A stretch of DNA of 64,000 bases, from positions 248,001 through 312,000 of the forward strand of contig CP114124.1 of the NCBI GenBank assembly GCA_029959195.1. Direction: 5' to 3'. Within the stretch, counting starts at the first letter, position 1; each line of letters opens with the position of its first letter. The position numbers were made by a program, and so were the translations under genes. Below are positions 34,631 to 46,850 of the stretch, one piece after another. A model generated the notes under the pieces. It saw only the letters and a list, made by a program, of their open reading frames with translations, had not been told where the DNA came from and ran no database searches. This DNA comes from Dictyophora rubrovolvata. Its lineage: Eukaryota > Basidiomycota > Agaricomycetes > Phallales > Phallaceae.

Positions 34631-37584
34631 ATGGGAAAAAAGAAGAGTGCAGCAGCGGCGGCGGCATCCAAAGCGGCAGCGAAGGCTGCAAAGAAAGTCA
34701 AAGCCGCAAAGAAAGTCGAAAAAAAGGAAAAGAAAAAGCGTGTGCAGGAAGATTCGGATGCAGACTCGGACGATGATCTTGAGGCAATTCTTGATAAGGT
34801 TCTGTCGTGTATACTACTGTCGTTATCTTCCATTGTTCGTTTATGTATTACTTTAGTAGATGAGAAGAGAATGGGAAGAAGCACATGCTGTTACGGAAGA
34901 AACCGTCGAAGGACCTCCACGTCGTCGGGCGAATGCTACACTGACACCTTGTCCGAGCGGGAACTATTTGTGGTGCATCGGCGGAGAGTTTTTTAGTGAA
35001 GATGGGAAAGCCGTACGTGAGATAGTTTCTTTGAAAGGAATTATTATCTGTATTTTGCGGTTTATTTTAGCACTTTTATAACGACGTGTATCGCTATTCT
35101 CCAGAGAAGGTTGCGGCCTTTTTATCTCTACCAATGGTTACTACCCATATTTACGGGAGTTTTTTCAGGATGAATGGCGACGATACACATCTCCGACATG
35201 TCCAGGGCCTCGATCCGCCCATGCAGCGGTAACCACGCCAGCTAGTGGAGGCAGACTATTTTTGTTTGGTGAGTGGGGCCTTCTTTGGATATTTTTGGGC
35301 TGATTCATTTCCAAGGCGGTGAATTTTCATCTCTTCATCAAACTACATTCCATCACTACCGTGATTTTTGGTGTTTCGATATTACATCCCACACTTGGGA
35401 GCGTATTGAGACCAAGATCAAACCCAGTGCCAGATCCGGTCATCGGTATGTCAATCAACATGTTTTTTTTTTTTTTGGGGGGGGGGGGGGGACCAAGCTC
35501 AAAGTTTGATTTCTAGAATGGCTCTTTGGAAGCATTACATTGTGTTGTTCGGAGGTTTTTACGATCCGGGAGTTCGAAGTTCGTTCCTAATTCTACTAGT
35601 TGCTACATATGTAGTCACCGACAATGGTTCTTGTCCATTCTTTTCTAGCAAACTATCTAAATGATTTATGGCTTTTTGACACACAAGAGTATACGTGGAA
35701 ACAAGTGGAGTTCCGAGAAACTGATAGGAAACCTTCGTAAGCCGCATGCTGCACTTGCTCTGTAATATTGTCACCCCACAAACCTGCCTCATGCAGGCCA
35801 AGAAGCGGATTCTCTTTTTTACCAGTGGTGGACGGAGTCATTCTGCATGGTGATTTACGCATCAAATTTATTCATATCACAAAGTGGATTCTGAAATTTC
35901 ACTTATTAGGTGGGTACTGCAAAGAATACGTTAAAGGAAAGCGACCCGTCGGTGTCGCTCTTCAGGACACTTGGTTATTAAAGTATCGTGGTTTTTCAGC
36001 AGCACAACTCCACTCACCTCTCTGATCAATATGATTAGGATGGACGTGGATCCCAAACAAATAAAATGGGAGAGGCTGAAAAAGCCAGGCTACGCACCCT
36101 CATTACGATCAGGTTGTACGATGGCTCTTTGGCAAGCACGTAACATGGGTATCATGTTCGGTGGTGTATATGACGAGGATAAAGGCGAAGAAGGAATGGA
36201 GAGTGTATTTTATAATGATTTGTTTGTTTTGTGTTCTCTCCTCTTACTGATCCTCTCTCTGATTGAGAAATTTCGATAGATATGGATTCCAAGCAACTGG
36301 AAACGGCAGATGGCTTAGTTTGACATTACGAAAGCCCAAAAAGCCGAAGGCTCCAAAGAAGAATTTGAAAGTGATCAAGCCAGCTGCCGTTATTCGGCGG
36401 GATAATGAGGAGTCCGATTGGGATGAAGACGAGGAGGAGCGCGAAAAGGTAGAGCGTAGTTTTGAGGTATGATTTTCCCCTCCGAGTCAGTAAGTTAGTT
36501 GTCGGCCTCACATGCAAAAAAGGATGCTCAGCCAGAACCAAATTTGGAAGATGAGGTTGATCCCGACGATCCAATACTTACAACACCCCTTATTCGGTAC
36601 AATGCTATGCTTTCAGTTTTGAGGAACACGCTGTATATGTATGTAAGAGTTTCCTCATGTTCTCTGTTTTTTCTGTCTCGTCTAACGTAAGAGAAAAAGC
36701 TACGGCGGGATTTTTGAGTCTCAGTCTAAAGAATACACTTTAGATGACTTTTATGCGATACATCTTGACAAGATGGACAAGTATATCTGCTTAAAGAAGA
36801 GTGAAATTGTCATTGGGGTGGATGACGAGAGTAGTAGTGATGGAGATGACGACGAGGATGAAGACGGGGATGAAGACGAGGATGACGACGGAGATGACGA
36901 TGGAATTGACGAGGGTGATTCTCCCCGCCGAATGACTAGGCGAAGTGACTCAGAAGAGGAAGAGGAAGGAGCGCGTGAAGAACAAGTCGAGGAGGAGCGG
37001 GCTGCCGCTTCAGCCGTTCCAGACAAGGTAGATACATACATACCAACTTTTATTCGCGTCATCTCCTGATCCTGATTTCCTTTTAGGATGAATTACGCAA
37101 ATTAGCTACGGCCTTCATGGGTGTCTCCAAAGAAGGCTCTGAACGATCTGAGGAAGATGCCATTAGCACGCCTCTACCCGGTGAAACCTTAGCCATGTTC
37201 TATGGCAGATCTCGTATGTTTCCAGCCAGCGATGTCCGTCCCATATACAGATAAAAAAACTTTCCTTTTTTCTTGCCACCAGGTGAATACTGGGCTCAAA
37301 AAGCTCTGGAGAAGAGTGATAATCGTGGCAAAATGTTGCGCCGTGATGGTTTCTCTTTGGCTGAGGAACGATATGGTATGTCAGATATTATTTATATAGT
37401 AATGCTTCTCTGAGCGTCTTTTTTATTCTTTTTTTTTTTTTTGCATAACTGTTTAGCAAGTTATAAACCGATTCTGGAAGAAGTTCAGAAGATTTTGGCG
37501 GAAGCCGGGTTGGACGAGGATGAAATGAAACGAGTTGGAGGGAAGGCTCAGGGAGGTGATGTTGGAAGTCGAAATCGTAGATAA
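34631..37584 (+). CDS. KEL3: Kelch-repeat protein of the KLHDC4/Kel3 family
   Basis: A beta-propeller protein conserved from yeast to human; its molecular role is poorly defined. About a dozen exons run from ATG 34631 to TAA 37584, giving roughly 700 residues. The N-terminus is Ala/Lys-rich (MGKKKSAAAAAASKAAAKA). Kelch repeats follow: YLWCIGGEFFSEDGKA, FYNDVYRYSPEKDEWRRYTS, GGRLFLFGGEFSSL, YRDFWCFDITSHTWERI, YIVLFGGFYDPG, NYLNDLWLFDTQEYTWKQVE, GIMFGGVYDEDKGEEGM, FYNDLYGFQATGNGRWLSL and a last one IYGGIFESQS..LDDFYAIHLD. A very acidic Asp/Glu region (about 36820-37010) separates this from the C-terminal DUF4110-like domain (GETLAMFYGRSREYWAQKAL, then RRDGFSLAEERYASY). Several donors start GTT (34799, 35110, 36222). 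One intron carries a T14-G15 run. No inactivating change was noticed. Confidence 0.93.
35463..35491 (+). repeat. T14-G15 double homopolymer inside a KLHDC4 intron
   Basis: Fourteen T are followed directly by fifteen G within the intron whose donor is GTATGT just after 35444. The G run could form a G-quadruplex on the coding strand. Confidence 0.9.
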
Positions 37585-38160
37585 CGCGACAGAGTTGTTC
37601 CACAACCCATTTGGGAATTTCTACTGAACTCAGCTTTCATATGCGCTATCCTGGGATCTATCATATATCAATCATGTGGGTTATACATATATGCATTGAT
37701 TGTGACACACAAAATTGCAAATTCCAAGCATATGTGCCAGCGCCGGTGCAAGTAAAAAAGAATCACGCACATATTACTTATCCTTATCACGCAGTTCAAC
37801 CTAGTACATATACTGATACATTAAATAGTGCCACTATTGAACACGCGCAGCCACTGAATCACTCGTATCATCGGGCCTGGATTCAAGCCCTCCTAATGCG
37901 ACTCAAAGAATCATGATAAATGTCATGGAAACCCGAATGGATACCATGCACTGCTTCACTGTGTTCGATCGACTAGGGAAAATCAGCCTACCGCATACAT
38001 GAAACAATACTACATACTGAAGAAAGAGCAACCAAAACTTGTGTAAGATTCTACATATATCCATAAAATCACAGTTACATAGCTCTCTACTGCCACGCGA
38101 GCCACGCACGGCACAACTCACCTCAGTCAACTCCTTCAACTTTGCATATCCATACTCACA
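37585..38160. other. Intergenic region between convergent genes
   Basis: This interval of 576 bp lies between the ends of the kelch gene and the minus-strand gene ending at 38161. It should hold both 3' ends; no gene is seen. Confidence 0.5.
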
Positions 38161-38786
38161 CTACCCAGGTGAGCCATTCTCGATAGATGGGATCTTGTCA
38201 TGGGAAAGTTTGAGAAGGGCGACCATTTTGACCTGTGCGGTTTTGTATGTGTCGAGAAGGGTTTGGGATGCTTCTGGGTCGGAAACGTGGTCAACATCTG
38301 GGAGGCTCTGCATAAATAGAATTGGGAATTAGAATGGAATTAGTTGTCGTTCATTTCTTTCTGATGACACTAACCTTTACGCATACAGTCGCTCGGGCCA
38401 AGGCGGTGTATATGCCCAAGCCGACCGGGACGAGATGGCCCTGAAGAAAAAAGTTTGAAAAGGGGTGAGAAAACCATTTTTTCTGATTGAAGATAAGATG
38501 ACTCAACAGAAACGTGATCCTCGCTCGCTTCCTGGTCCGGAAAATCCGTCAGCCCAGCATTGGCACGATCCTGGTCACCAATAAAGAAAACAGACACGTA
38601 GAACTAGGAGTTGGGACTACGTATCGATAATTAGATGAAACGCACAATGGTGTCAGAGAGCTGATTAAGCTCTTTGATGAGATCGTGAAATGTGGCACTA
38701 CCAGGTGTGTAGACTCCTTGTCCAGCTATCGCAATTGCTTCGTCAACTGCGACCTTGTATGTTTCGAGAACTGGTTGAGCAGACAT
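38161..38786 (-). CDS. Hypothetical small soluble protein
   Basis: Four exons join in frame from ATG 38786 to TAG 38161. The protein starts MSAQPVLETYKVAVDEAIAI and continues AGQGVYTPGSATFHDLIKEL, NQLSDTI, DRANAGLTDFPDQEASEDHV, SGHLVPVGLGIYTALARAT and SLPDVDHVSDPEASQTLL, ending in PSIENGSPG, about 130 residues. It has no signal peptide or membrane span and looks mainly helical. No family is recognised. Donors are GTGCGT, GTTGAG and GTTAGT. A TATATATA tract lies about 55-65 bp upstream of the ATG. The two-stage pattern (VYTPGSA..LIKELNQLSD and PDVDHVSD..LLDTYKTAQ) is reminiscent of a duplicated helix, but this is only an impression. Confidence 0.6.
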
Positions 38787-40579
38787 TTCTAAGGGATACT
38801 GGGGAGATGAAAAAGGAGAGCTCGGGGAGGTGGGTAATATGTATATATATTTATCCAGGCTAGTAAATTCATCACATGTATTTGAAGTTCGTTAGCCACT
38901 TGAATGATGAGGTGGAGACCATTAGTATTATATCCGATGTGCGCCGGGGTGAAATTAAGCTCTCTATGCTATGTGGGATCCTCGAATGAAATTACGTACA
39001 GCCTTCCTCAATGTCGATCTCCTTCCGAGTCTCCTTCGTTGAATCCGGATAGGCATGTCAAAAAAAGGTTTTTTTCTCAGACTTCAAGCCCGCGTTTTTT
39101 GAGGATACAAGTGTATTTATATATGAGCGGAACATGTGAGTAGAAAATATTCCCACGAGACGTGTTTTGAACTTTAACAACTTACTATTGTAGGGTGTAT
39201 GCTTCGAATTCTCGTGATTTCTTATCACCTCACAAGATAGGATTTTTTTAAAATTCTTCTTGGATTTAAGGTTTTGAAAATGAGTTGAGCCTGAGTGGGG
39301 TTTACTATAGCCAGTAGTGCACCGTGGCGGGGGTGAGATGAAAAAACAAGAATGGAAATACAGACTATCACTAATTGCATGGACTCTGATACTATGATAT
39401 GGACGCGATGCCAGGTTTACCGTACGAATAATGAAATTTAATACGAGATATCGGATTGTGTGAGACGCTGTACAGTCTGCAAATGATTTCGTCATTTCTA
39501 TCACTGTTCAAGTTGAGAATTCTGAAAGGCTGGATCTAGTAGAGCTTCTACAATGGATTGTTCCATGTTCTGCCAGTGCTAGTGGGTATAATAGGAGACA
39601 TTAGACTCTGGTTAGATTATAACTTTAATACTGTATACTATATAGATCGTATCTCGGTCACTTGTCATTGAATATAAGTTAGATACATAAAATACGCCTT
39701 ACTAAGTCAAAGGTTGTGGGAACGATTTTGACGTATGTAAAGCTGCAGGCCGCAGGCGTCGTTAGTTCGTTTCAATGACAGTCTTCCTGGAGAAGTACGT
39801 AGGCTGAAAACTGCATATATTATACAGAAAAGCTGTACAGAACAGTACAGTTGCTCGGACGAACAGTTACATGATTTATCAAAGAAAATATTTTATCTTT
39901 AATACTTCTCTGGCCACGAATGATCTGTGAGTTCAACGGACAGTGAAACTGCTCCGTTCATTCGCAAGGAACATTGCAACCCAGTTGGTATATAAACTCG
40001 TTTACATGTATGTGGTCGTAGTCGTGGTGCACTGCCAGAGACTCGTGATTTACGCGCGTTTGCGGCGCTTCAACTTCGCTTCGCATGTGTATATCAACAT
40101 CCGGCGTGCACGCGTCAACACGATCTGATCATCGTCACCCACAATACTCTTCGTCCCATATTTTGACATTGTAAGGATAACTTGGATTTAATCCGATCTA
40201 AATTTACTACTACAGTTTCTGTTATTCCAGATGGCTTCAACTGACAACGAGTACCAATGGGAATGACAATAGCAATAATGATGTTTCTGAGCCTTCCGCG
40301 TTACGCTCTTGAATTGGACGTTAAGAAAAATATTTGTCGGAACATGAAAATTAAAATGAACATTGGAGTAACAAACTAATAAGTCTACAATACTATACGC
40401 AGGGGCAAGAAGGAAGGTTGGTTTTAGATAGAAAGTAGTATACAAGTCCATGATACGGGAAGAAATAGGTGTACAATAGTAGGGTAAAGGTGGATATTAA
40501 ATGTGGATATGTGGTAGTTGTGGTAGTGGCCCGCACGTGTAATTAGATAGAATAGAATAGAATAGAGTAGGACTGGAGC
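38787..40579. other. Intergenic region; no gene seen
   Basis: The first 100 bp hold the TATA-rich promoter of the gene starting at 38786. A 148-codon minus-strand frame at 39504-39058 lacks a domain and is Ser/Phe/Lys-rich low-quality sequence. A short AATAG repeat ends the stretch near 40551-40565. Confidence 0.45.
40551..40565 (+). repeat. AATAG pentanucleotide repeat, 3 copies
   Basis: Three perfect copies of AATAG are flanked by imperfect ones. Confidence 0.7.
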
Positions 40580-41284
40580 TTATATCACATCTTTCATCTC
40601 CTCGTCTGACGCTTGATCATGACCACGAGTACTAAGGACACGAGGATACGACGGCCGAGTAGGTGTCTGGGGTAATACTGGATCTGTCGCGTCTTTCAAG
40701 TTCTTTTGGGACCAGGTGGCGAAGCTGGGCGAAAGAGGCGTTGGAGGAAGAGGAGACGTTGGAGGTGGAAAGCGAGACGGTGGAGCCGGGATGCGGTAGT
40801 GGAGGGAGAGCAAGATGGGGGGTGGGGTCGTGACTGTTTTGCGTCTAATGAAAAGCGGCGGGAATTAGCAAGGGCAGAGAGAGAGACAGAGAGAGACAGA
40901 GAGAGATAAAAGATAATTTGTATGTTCATACCTGATTTTTCTGACGGTGCCAGACGCGGGTGGGACGTTCTCGGTTTCACCTGGAACATGAGCTACAAGA
41001 TTTACTTCTAGTTCCGATGGCTTGACGACGCGTACGGCCTCACTTGCTGCGCGAATTGCATTTGTCGATTTGACGGAGCTCATGGGGGATGTGAGAATGG
41101 TGAGCGAGGAACGACGACGGCGGGTGATTGGGCGTTGTTGGGTTGGAACCGGCGTTTGTATAGATATTTGCAATTGGGGCGTCGTTGGTGTTACAGGAGA
41201 GAGAGGATAGTTATAGGTGTAGGTGTAGTCTTTGGGTTCACAGGCGAGGGAGAGACCGAGTCTGAAGAATGTAGAGTACGACAT
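40580..41284 (-). CDS. Hypothetical Pro/Thr-rich basic protein
   Basis: Two exons are joined across one intron that contains a CT/GTCTCT-rich pyrimidine tract (gtatga..cattag, about 40924-40846). The protein starts MSYSTFFRLGLSLACEPKDY at 41284 and ends DEEMKDVI before TAA at 40580, about 205 residues. It contains many S/TP motifs (SPVTPTTPQL; PLPPTPLSPSF; PQTPTRPSYP), a basic patch (PITRRRRSSL) and an acidic end. This is typical of a disordered, kinase-regulated protein, but no family is recognised. A TATAAAG element at 41344-41350 lies about 60 bp upstream, and a GA repeat lies directly before the start. Confidence 0.6.
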
Positions 41285-41289
41285 ATGGT

Positions 41290-41313
41290 GAAAGAGAGAG
41301 AGAGAGAGAGAGA
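41290..41313 (+). repeat. GA dinucleotide repeat in the 5' leader
   Basis: About twelve GA units sit directly upstream of the minus-strand ATG at 41284, so the transcript would carry a CT tract in its 5' leader. Confidence 0.8.
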
Positions 41314-41343
41314 GATATTAGAACGTTGTCAGACTTCCCGTCG

Positions 41344-41350
41344 CTTTATA
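41344..41350 (-). promoter_or_regulatory. TATA box of the Pro/Thr-rich gene
   Basis: TATAAAG on the minus strand is about 60 bp upstream of the ATG at 41284. Confidence 0.35.
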
Positions 41351-43448
41351 AGAAGAAACCGTTTAAAACAAAGGTGAATGGGATCATGCATGGTATTATA
41401 TATTTCCTTCCCCTCGTTGTCCGTTTTAGTCGCATTGCACGCCATTGTATGAGACATCGCGTAGTCTTAGGAACCATCAACCATCCGAGCGTCTAAAAAA
41501 ATGCTGCAATGGCCACTGTGTACATGGTGAAACTAGCCAAGGGTCGCGATCGTAATTAATCTGTCTAGTCATCTGTCTCAGGATGACAGAGCCTGCACAG
41601 ACGCTGATGTACTACTCTGGAGGCGATACTTGATGCCAGATTTGTTGGAAAAGTGCAGAACAGCTGAATTCATTACATAGTCACTTCATGAGCTTGGACA
41701 CAAACCGCCAGTATTAGTTCTGAAAAAAATGCAAAAAAAATAAAATACACCACCGATCACGGCTGCTATGTATTTTTACATATCTTGAGCACAGATCGGA
41801 GCACGCGTTGAACATGAGGCAGCGTCGCAGTACCAGTGTCTGGCATTTTTAGCTCATCCGAGAACTGTCCCGAGTTGTCTTGGCCATGCCATGCCTTGTT
41901 TAGTTCGACTACGAAAACCGAACAAAGCGGGACACAGACGAGCGTCAATGAATATACATATTTATATGGCGATAGGTCCGATAGAGCATCCATATAGTAT
42001 AGCCTCAGCTTGATCCTTTGATGGATTAAGAACCGAACTTGATGATGATCATGTCCGTCTTCACATTTGCCAGCTGCAGTGAGGGGCGGGGCGGGGGGCC
42101 AGTGATGCAGGTCGCAATGCAATCAGCAATCTATTAAGATATCAGATACTACCGGTGCATGCGAAATGAAAACGCACTTTCCCCAATCCACGAGAGACTC
42201 AAAAAAAAACAAAAAACGCGTGTTTATCAAACCGTCGTCATCAAAGAATGAAACGTTCAGTTGAGAACTGTCGGATCCTGAAGAACGAAAGGGGGGGGGA
42301 AATAAAGCCCCGGCGCCGATGAGATTTTCCAGCTTTAAATTTAATACTGGACGTATAGAGAGGAGAGCGGAAGTTCCGGCGATACTTCCAAGTGTACTTA
42401 GACTCTTTTTTTTCCTTTCGACCCTTCACGGGTGCGGAGAATTCCGAATGCTGTGCGTCGCTTAGATGCATATGCTTTGTTATCTTTTGGACGCCATGGC
42501 CACTGGCCATCCGCCATCCACACCACACCTTTTTGCCCGAGTTGCATGGATACGATCAAGTATTCAACTAGTGAACACTTTTTAAATAATTTCCTTGACA
42601 GTACTGGTGACTAGTCACTCGTTGCTATGTGTGTCGTCAAAGTAATTGAAGCACATACATACATAAAACACTTTTCATAAATAAGCCGACACGTCATTCC
42701 GGACAGAACATGTACACTGACATCAATTGGATTCTTAAGGCGGGATTTTCATTATACATCTCGTTTCATTTATTTCCTTTTTCGTCTCGTGCCCAATATA
42801 CATATACCTGTATGTCCAATCTACGTAAATTTCTTCACTGCAACTCCTAAATAAATAATGCCATGTCATGTCATGGCATCCGGATCTTTCGAAGAGAAAC
42901 ATCCAATATCAATTTCCCACTGTATAGGATGTTTGGCTCATTGACAAGCCAGAAGATCAACACATATCAAACAATCTACTATCTGCATGCTCCGAGAAAA
43001 TGATAAATCACGAGAGCGTGCACACCGACACTGATTTTTTTTGGCACCATTTACGGCCACAGCGGCCCTACTACTACTGGACGCCACTCACTATGGCATG
43101 CTGTGGTGGCTCAATGGATGTAAAGTCGACGCGGAATAATCAGTGTTGAGAATTTATAATTCGTAGAAGCTGCGCCCACCCCCTGCGCGTTACTCTTCGT
43201 GAGTGAAAAGGCAGTTTTTCTTAACTAGTATTTCTATAATTAATACAAAGACGAAGAATAATATTCGTAATGTATCTAGTAGCTTGTCACTATCCAAGCT
43301 TTGTTTACAGTTAAGCTTGATTACCAATGGATGATATGCAAGGTGCTAAATAAATTGCGAAAATTACTCCCCGTCAGATTAGAATAACGAGAAACCGCCG
43401 CCGGCCGTAGCCACTTGTTTTTAACTGATATGATACCTGGCAAAATTT
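41351..43448. other. Intergenic region; no gene seen
   Basis: Frames at 42122-41766 and 42528-42241 on the minus strand have no recognisable domain. A run of nine G occurs at 42291-42299. Confidence 0.45.
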
Positions 43449-44822
43449 TCACCAAAACTCATCTTCTTCGTCCTCTAAGGTCATATCAAACCAGCTTTTT
43501 TCTGTTAGTAGGTTGACTGAATAAGTTTGAGCCCGCAAGTTACATAAAAACTAGTGTACTTACTTTCTGAAGGCGAGTTGAAGCCTAAAGAAGAGGCACA
43601 TCTGGGAATTTCTTCGATGCGTATTTCCACGGACTCAGTCCTCACAGGGATTGGAAAGGTTATCTGTAGATTATATAAGGTTCGCAACTAGAATAAACAA
43701 AGAATTGTTCATACCAAGAAATCCCCGGTCTCAGGTATAACTTGAAGACATGGTATGAATGTCCGGCGTGCATATTTTTCCCAACCGGTCCTTGGCGTTG
43801 GCATTTCGAAATGGGCATTGTTGAGAAAATGAGTCCTGTTCGATACCAACAAGCTCATGTCCAATTCCTGCGATGAGAAAGATTGTGAGCCATTGAAGTA
43901 TTTTTGTAAGAATGGTATTGCTCACCTCTTCTGACTCAATCTTGTCCCATGTATCTTCTTCGAATTGCTCTGTGAAATCCTCAGACTGAACATGGTCGTT
44001 GATGTCGACGTCGTCGACAAATTCGGAAGATTCCCATTCTAGCTCAACTTCATCAATCGAGTAATATTGATCGAGCTTGTTGAGGTCGGACAATGGTAAC
44101 GATAAGCGACGTTCTCGCTAAATTATATCCGTCAAATCTGTAGGACCCGATAGTACGGAAAAAAACCCTACCTTGTATGAAGATCGTACGATGCCATATT
44201 CGGGGAAGGAGGAAATATTGGGAGGTGCGGAAAATGGGGTTCCACAGCGTGTCGGGTACGAGATAGAGCAAGAGTCTATTGAAATATTTAGCTATGAACG
44301 CGCGCTATGACGGCTAATGAGAGGAAGTGGCGTACCAGATTCAGAGGATGACGCGAACATGTCTGATGTATCTGACTCGGATCCTGATCCTGATCTTCGT
44401 AGGGTATCGTCGGAAACCAGGATCTCCTCCAATTCAAAAGGAAATGGAATGTCATTGTGTGGCTGTATGTGACTTTCCATATTTCCTGTATATTCATCTC
44501 GAGTCAGTTATCAACACGGAGAGAAATGAGAACGATTGAAAGAACCTTGGGAGTTGGAGTCGGCTTGACGCGAATCAAGTGCAGTTATTAATTGATCGCG
44601 TTCGATCATTAACGCGTCAAGGACGCGTTGCAGGCGAGCTACTTCGTTATAAAGCTCTCCTATGAGCTCGTCTTTATCATCGGAAGTCATGTTCTTCAGG
44701 TGAAGGTTCTAGGCGGCGTTTCAAGGTGAGTGAAGAGACGTGGAACGGAAATGACATGAGAGAAATACCTTTGAATGGAGTGAGTTGTCGAGGATGTGGT
44801 GGGGTGAGAATTTGGTAGTCAT
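43449..44822 (-). CDS. Hypothetical acidic protein with N-terminal coiled coil
   Basis: Eight exons join in frame from ATG 44822 (MTTKFSPHHILDNSLHSKN) to TGA 43449, about 345 residues. An early segment, DKDELIGELYNEVARLQRVL followed by DALMIERDQLITALDSRQ, has a heptad pattern and should form a coiled coil. Then come Ser/Asp-rich stretches (SGSGSESDTSDMF), a basic patch (SYKRERRLSLPLSDL), a strongly acidic region (DEVELEWESSEFVDDVDIND) and a likely folded C-terminal part (GWEKYARRTFIPCLQVIPET; ITFPIPVRTESVEIRIEEI). The last residues are SWFDMTLEDEEDEFW, with an acidic aromatic end. No family is recognised. One donor is GTTCTT. A TATAAATA box is present about 109 bp upstream. Confidence 0.65.
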
Positions 44823-44930
44823 CGTTGGAGTTGCGATGAAAGAAGAGAGTTGTTGTTATTGTAGGGAGAAGGTCGGGGTGGGTGGAAGAGAGTGAGCGGT
44901 GAGCAAGGTGGAATGTTAAATCTAATCAGG

Positions 44931-44938
44931 TATTTATA
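44931..44938 (-). promoter_or_regulatory. TATA box of the coiled-coil gene
   Basis: TATAAATA on the minus strand lies about 109 bp upstream of the ATG at 44822. Confidence 0.4.
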
Positions 44939-45452
44939 CCGCAAGATGGAAAAATATGACTGCGTGACAATTTCATTACGTGAAAATTGCCACTAAACGT
45001 TGTGTTGGACTGACAAAAGAAACAATGTTCAAGCTGGACGAGAACTGGACCAGTGGACGGGGTCTGCAAAAGAGTAACAGAATTAAGATGAAAAATAAAA
45101 TAATTCAAAATTCAAAATCACTTCTTCATGATATGCCACTCTTTGTTTTTTTTCCTCCGTTCGATCTTTGGTCAAAATGTGCTGTTTCGTGTCCAAAGCC
45201 CAAGAATAATCAGTAATCGGGTCTTCTTTTGTCGCGGCATCCATTTGCCGATCAGTTTCACTCTCCCAAAAATGAAAAGAAAGCGCGCGCTTTGCACAGG
45301 ATTGTGACCGTCACTCCACGCCGCCGTGAGGGGATCTACAAACATGAGTTTGTCACAGATTTTGGTCTGGAAAATGCGGGGAAACATTGGGATTGAAAAA
45401 AAAACACATAATAATATAACCTGTCGTGAAGTAGTTGGATGTGATAACGTCT

Positions 45453-45471
45453 CCCCCCCCCCCCCCCCCCC
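45453..45471 (+). repeat. Poly-C run (19 bases)
   Basis: Nineteen consecutive C residues end 50 bp upstream of the F-box-like start codon, probably in the 5' leader or core promoter. Confidence 0.9.
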
Positions 45472-45521
45472 TTTGGTCTTCCTCCTCCTTCTCCTGCCAC
45501 TACTAGTAGCAAGTAGCACTC

Positions 45522-46850
45522 ATGCCTGTCGATTTACCCCATGAGCTTTGGTATGAGATTATTTCTCAGGCCATAGTGAGCAATGTGCACGACCTGGCCA
45601 CCTCAAAATATCTCGTGTATCCTCGGCGGCGTAGTATGAATATGAATATTGTAACTATCCCACACGTTTGCAGGGAGTTTCGTTCTATAACTCAAAAAAC
45701 AATCCTTTACACAATATGCGGTGGGGTCGATATCGGCCATTCCCATCCCCATGAGCCGTGAGTTATTGTGTTTATCCATGTTTGAAGTGGTTTCCTTTGT
45801 TGAACACCCAAATTCCACTCGCTTAGCATTCGTCTGGATCGGTTGTTTGCTATATTTGACTATCTACGATGGATATCCCCTACAAATTACGCCCTCAGCT
45901 TGCTCAACCAAGGCCAACGACGTGATGGCCACCGACAGCGCCAAGGGGCTGAAGAAGCAATCTTCTCCCCCCACACCGTGGTCATCGCCAACATTGGCTT
46001 GATCAAGTTGAAAGGCTTGATAAAATTATATTGGGATATATCCAGGAGACACATCACATGCTTTGCAGCTCTGAAGCTCGGAATGCATCAACCTGCCCTG
46101 TGGCTCGCGCTGCTTGATCGGCTAGCAGAATTGCTACAATCAGAACACGCGGCCGACATTGGCAGAAATACAGGAACTTCAGACGGTTTCGCCTTGCAAA
46201 AATATCAAAGTGACTACCGAGAGATTCATTGTGCAGGTGCGATGCAAAATTCCACCCTTGAAAAGATTATGACCACTCAATGTCCTCAGTTTTAGCGTAC
46301 CTTTCGCTCCTTCCAAACCGGACCCTTAAGCGGGATGAATCCCAGCGTATGAATGTGAGTTTTTACTCGCAGATGAGATGGACTTCATGTCATAATAATA
46401 ATATCCCCTTGCAGTCTTTCATCATGTTCTTGCGTCAACTGGACCGCTCCTCCAAAACATTCGACAAAATGCAACAACTAACCCCCGATCTTCTATATGA
46501 CCTGTTCAACGTGCGTTTTCTTCTCCGTGCGAAATAAAATAAAATAAGGACGCGAGTCACTCACCTTCACACTTCAGACGACCGGCTTGGGCAGCTTGCT
46601 GGAAGACAGCAGCAAGGTTCCGCTGCTTAGAGCACAAGCGAACCGTCTTGCTCAACGGTGGATGCCTCTTGTCTTGAGGTATAACCATAGCCATCCATCG
46701 AGGTAGAATGGGCTGGTGAACACAGCGATTTATTTTTTTTTGAACATCCTTATATATGCCGCGTACAGGAAGCATACCGGCGCACCACTCGGTGGCAGCA
46801 TCGACCCTTTGTTGTTGGATAACAAGAAAAGGTATAGCATCTTGTCGTAA
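45522..46850 (+). CDS. F-box-like protein
   Basis: The start MPVDLPHELWYEIISQAI matches the F-box-like consensus common in Agaricomycetes (LP.ELW..II..AI), followed by VTIPHVCREFRSITQKTI. Exons then run through LDRLFAIFDYLRWISPTNYA, HTVVIANIGLIKLKGLIKL, WLALLDRLAELLQSE and LAYLSLLPNRTLKRDESQRM to FIMFLRQLDRSSKTF. Introns are GT..AG and keep frame (gtgagt, gtgcga, gtgagt, gtgcgt, gtataa). Such proteins usually select substrates for SCF ubiquitin ligases; the substrate is unknown. The last exon is uncertain: reading through gives TAA at 46848-46850, while an alternative short intron (gtatag..ccag) also leads to a stop within a few codons. A 179-codon antisense frame lies over the 3' part and is probably chance. 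Confidence 0.65.

Larger units (their letters stand above)
44823..45521. other. Divergent promoter region
   Basis: This interval of about 700 bp lies between the coiled-coil gene (minus) and the F-box-like gene (plus). It contains a TATA box for the first and a C19 run about 50 bp before the second. No gene is seen. Confidence 0.5.

Noticed and set aside
34609-34884. Minus-strand Ala/Ser-rich frame
   Set aside because: It is the antisense shadow of the Ala/Lys-rich start of the kelch gene.
36751-37062. Minus-strand Ser-rich frame of about 100 codons
   Set aside because: It is the antisense reading of the Asp/Glu-rich exon of the kelch gene.
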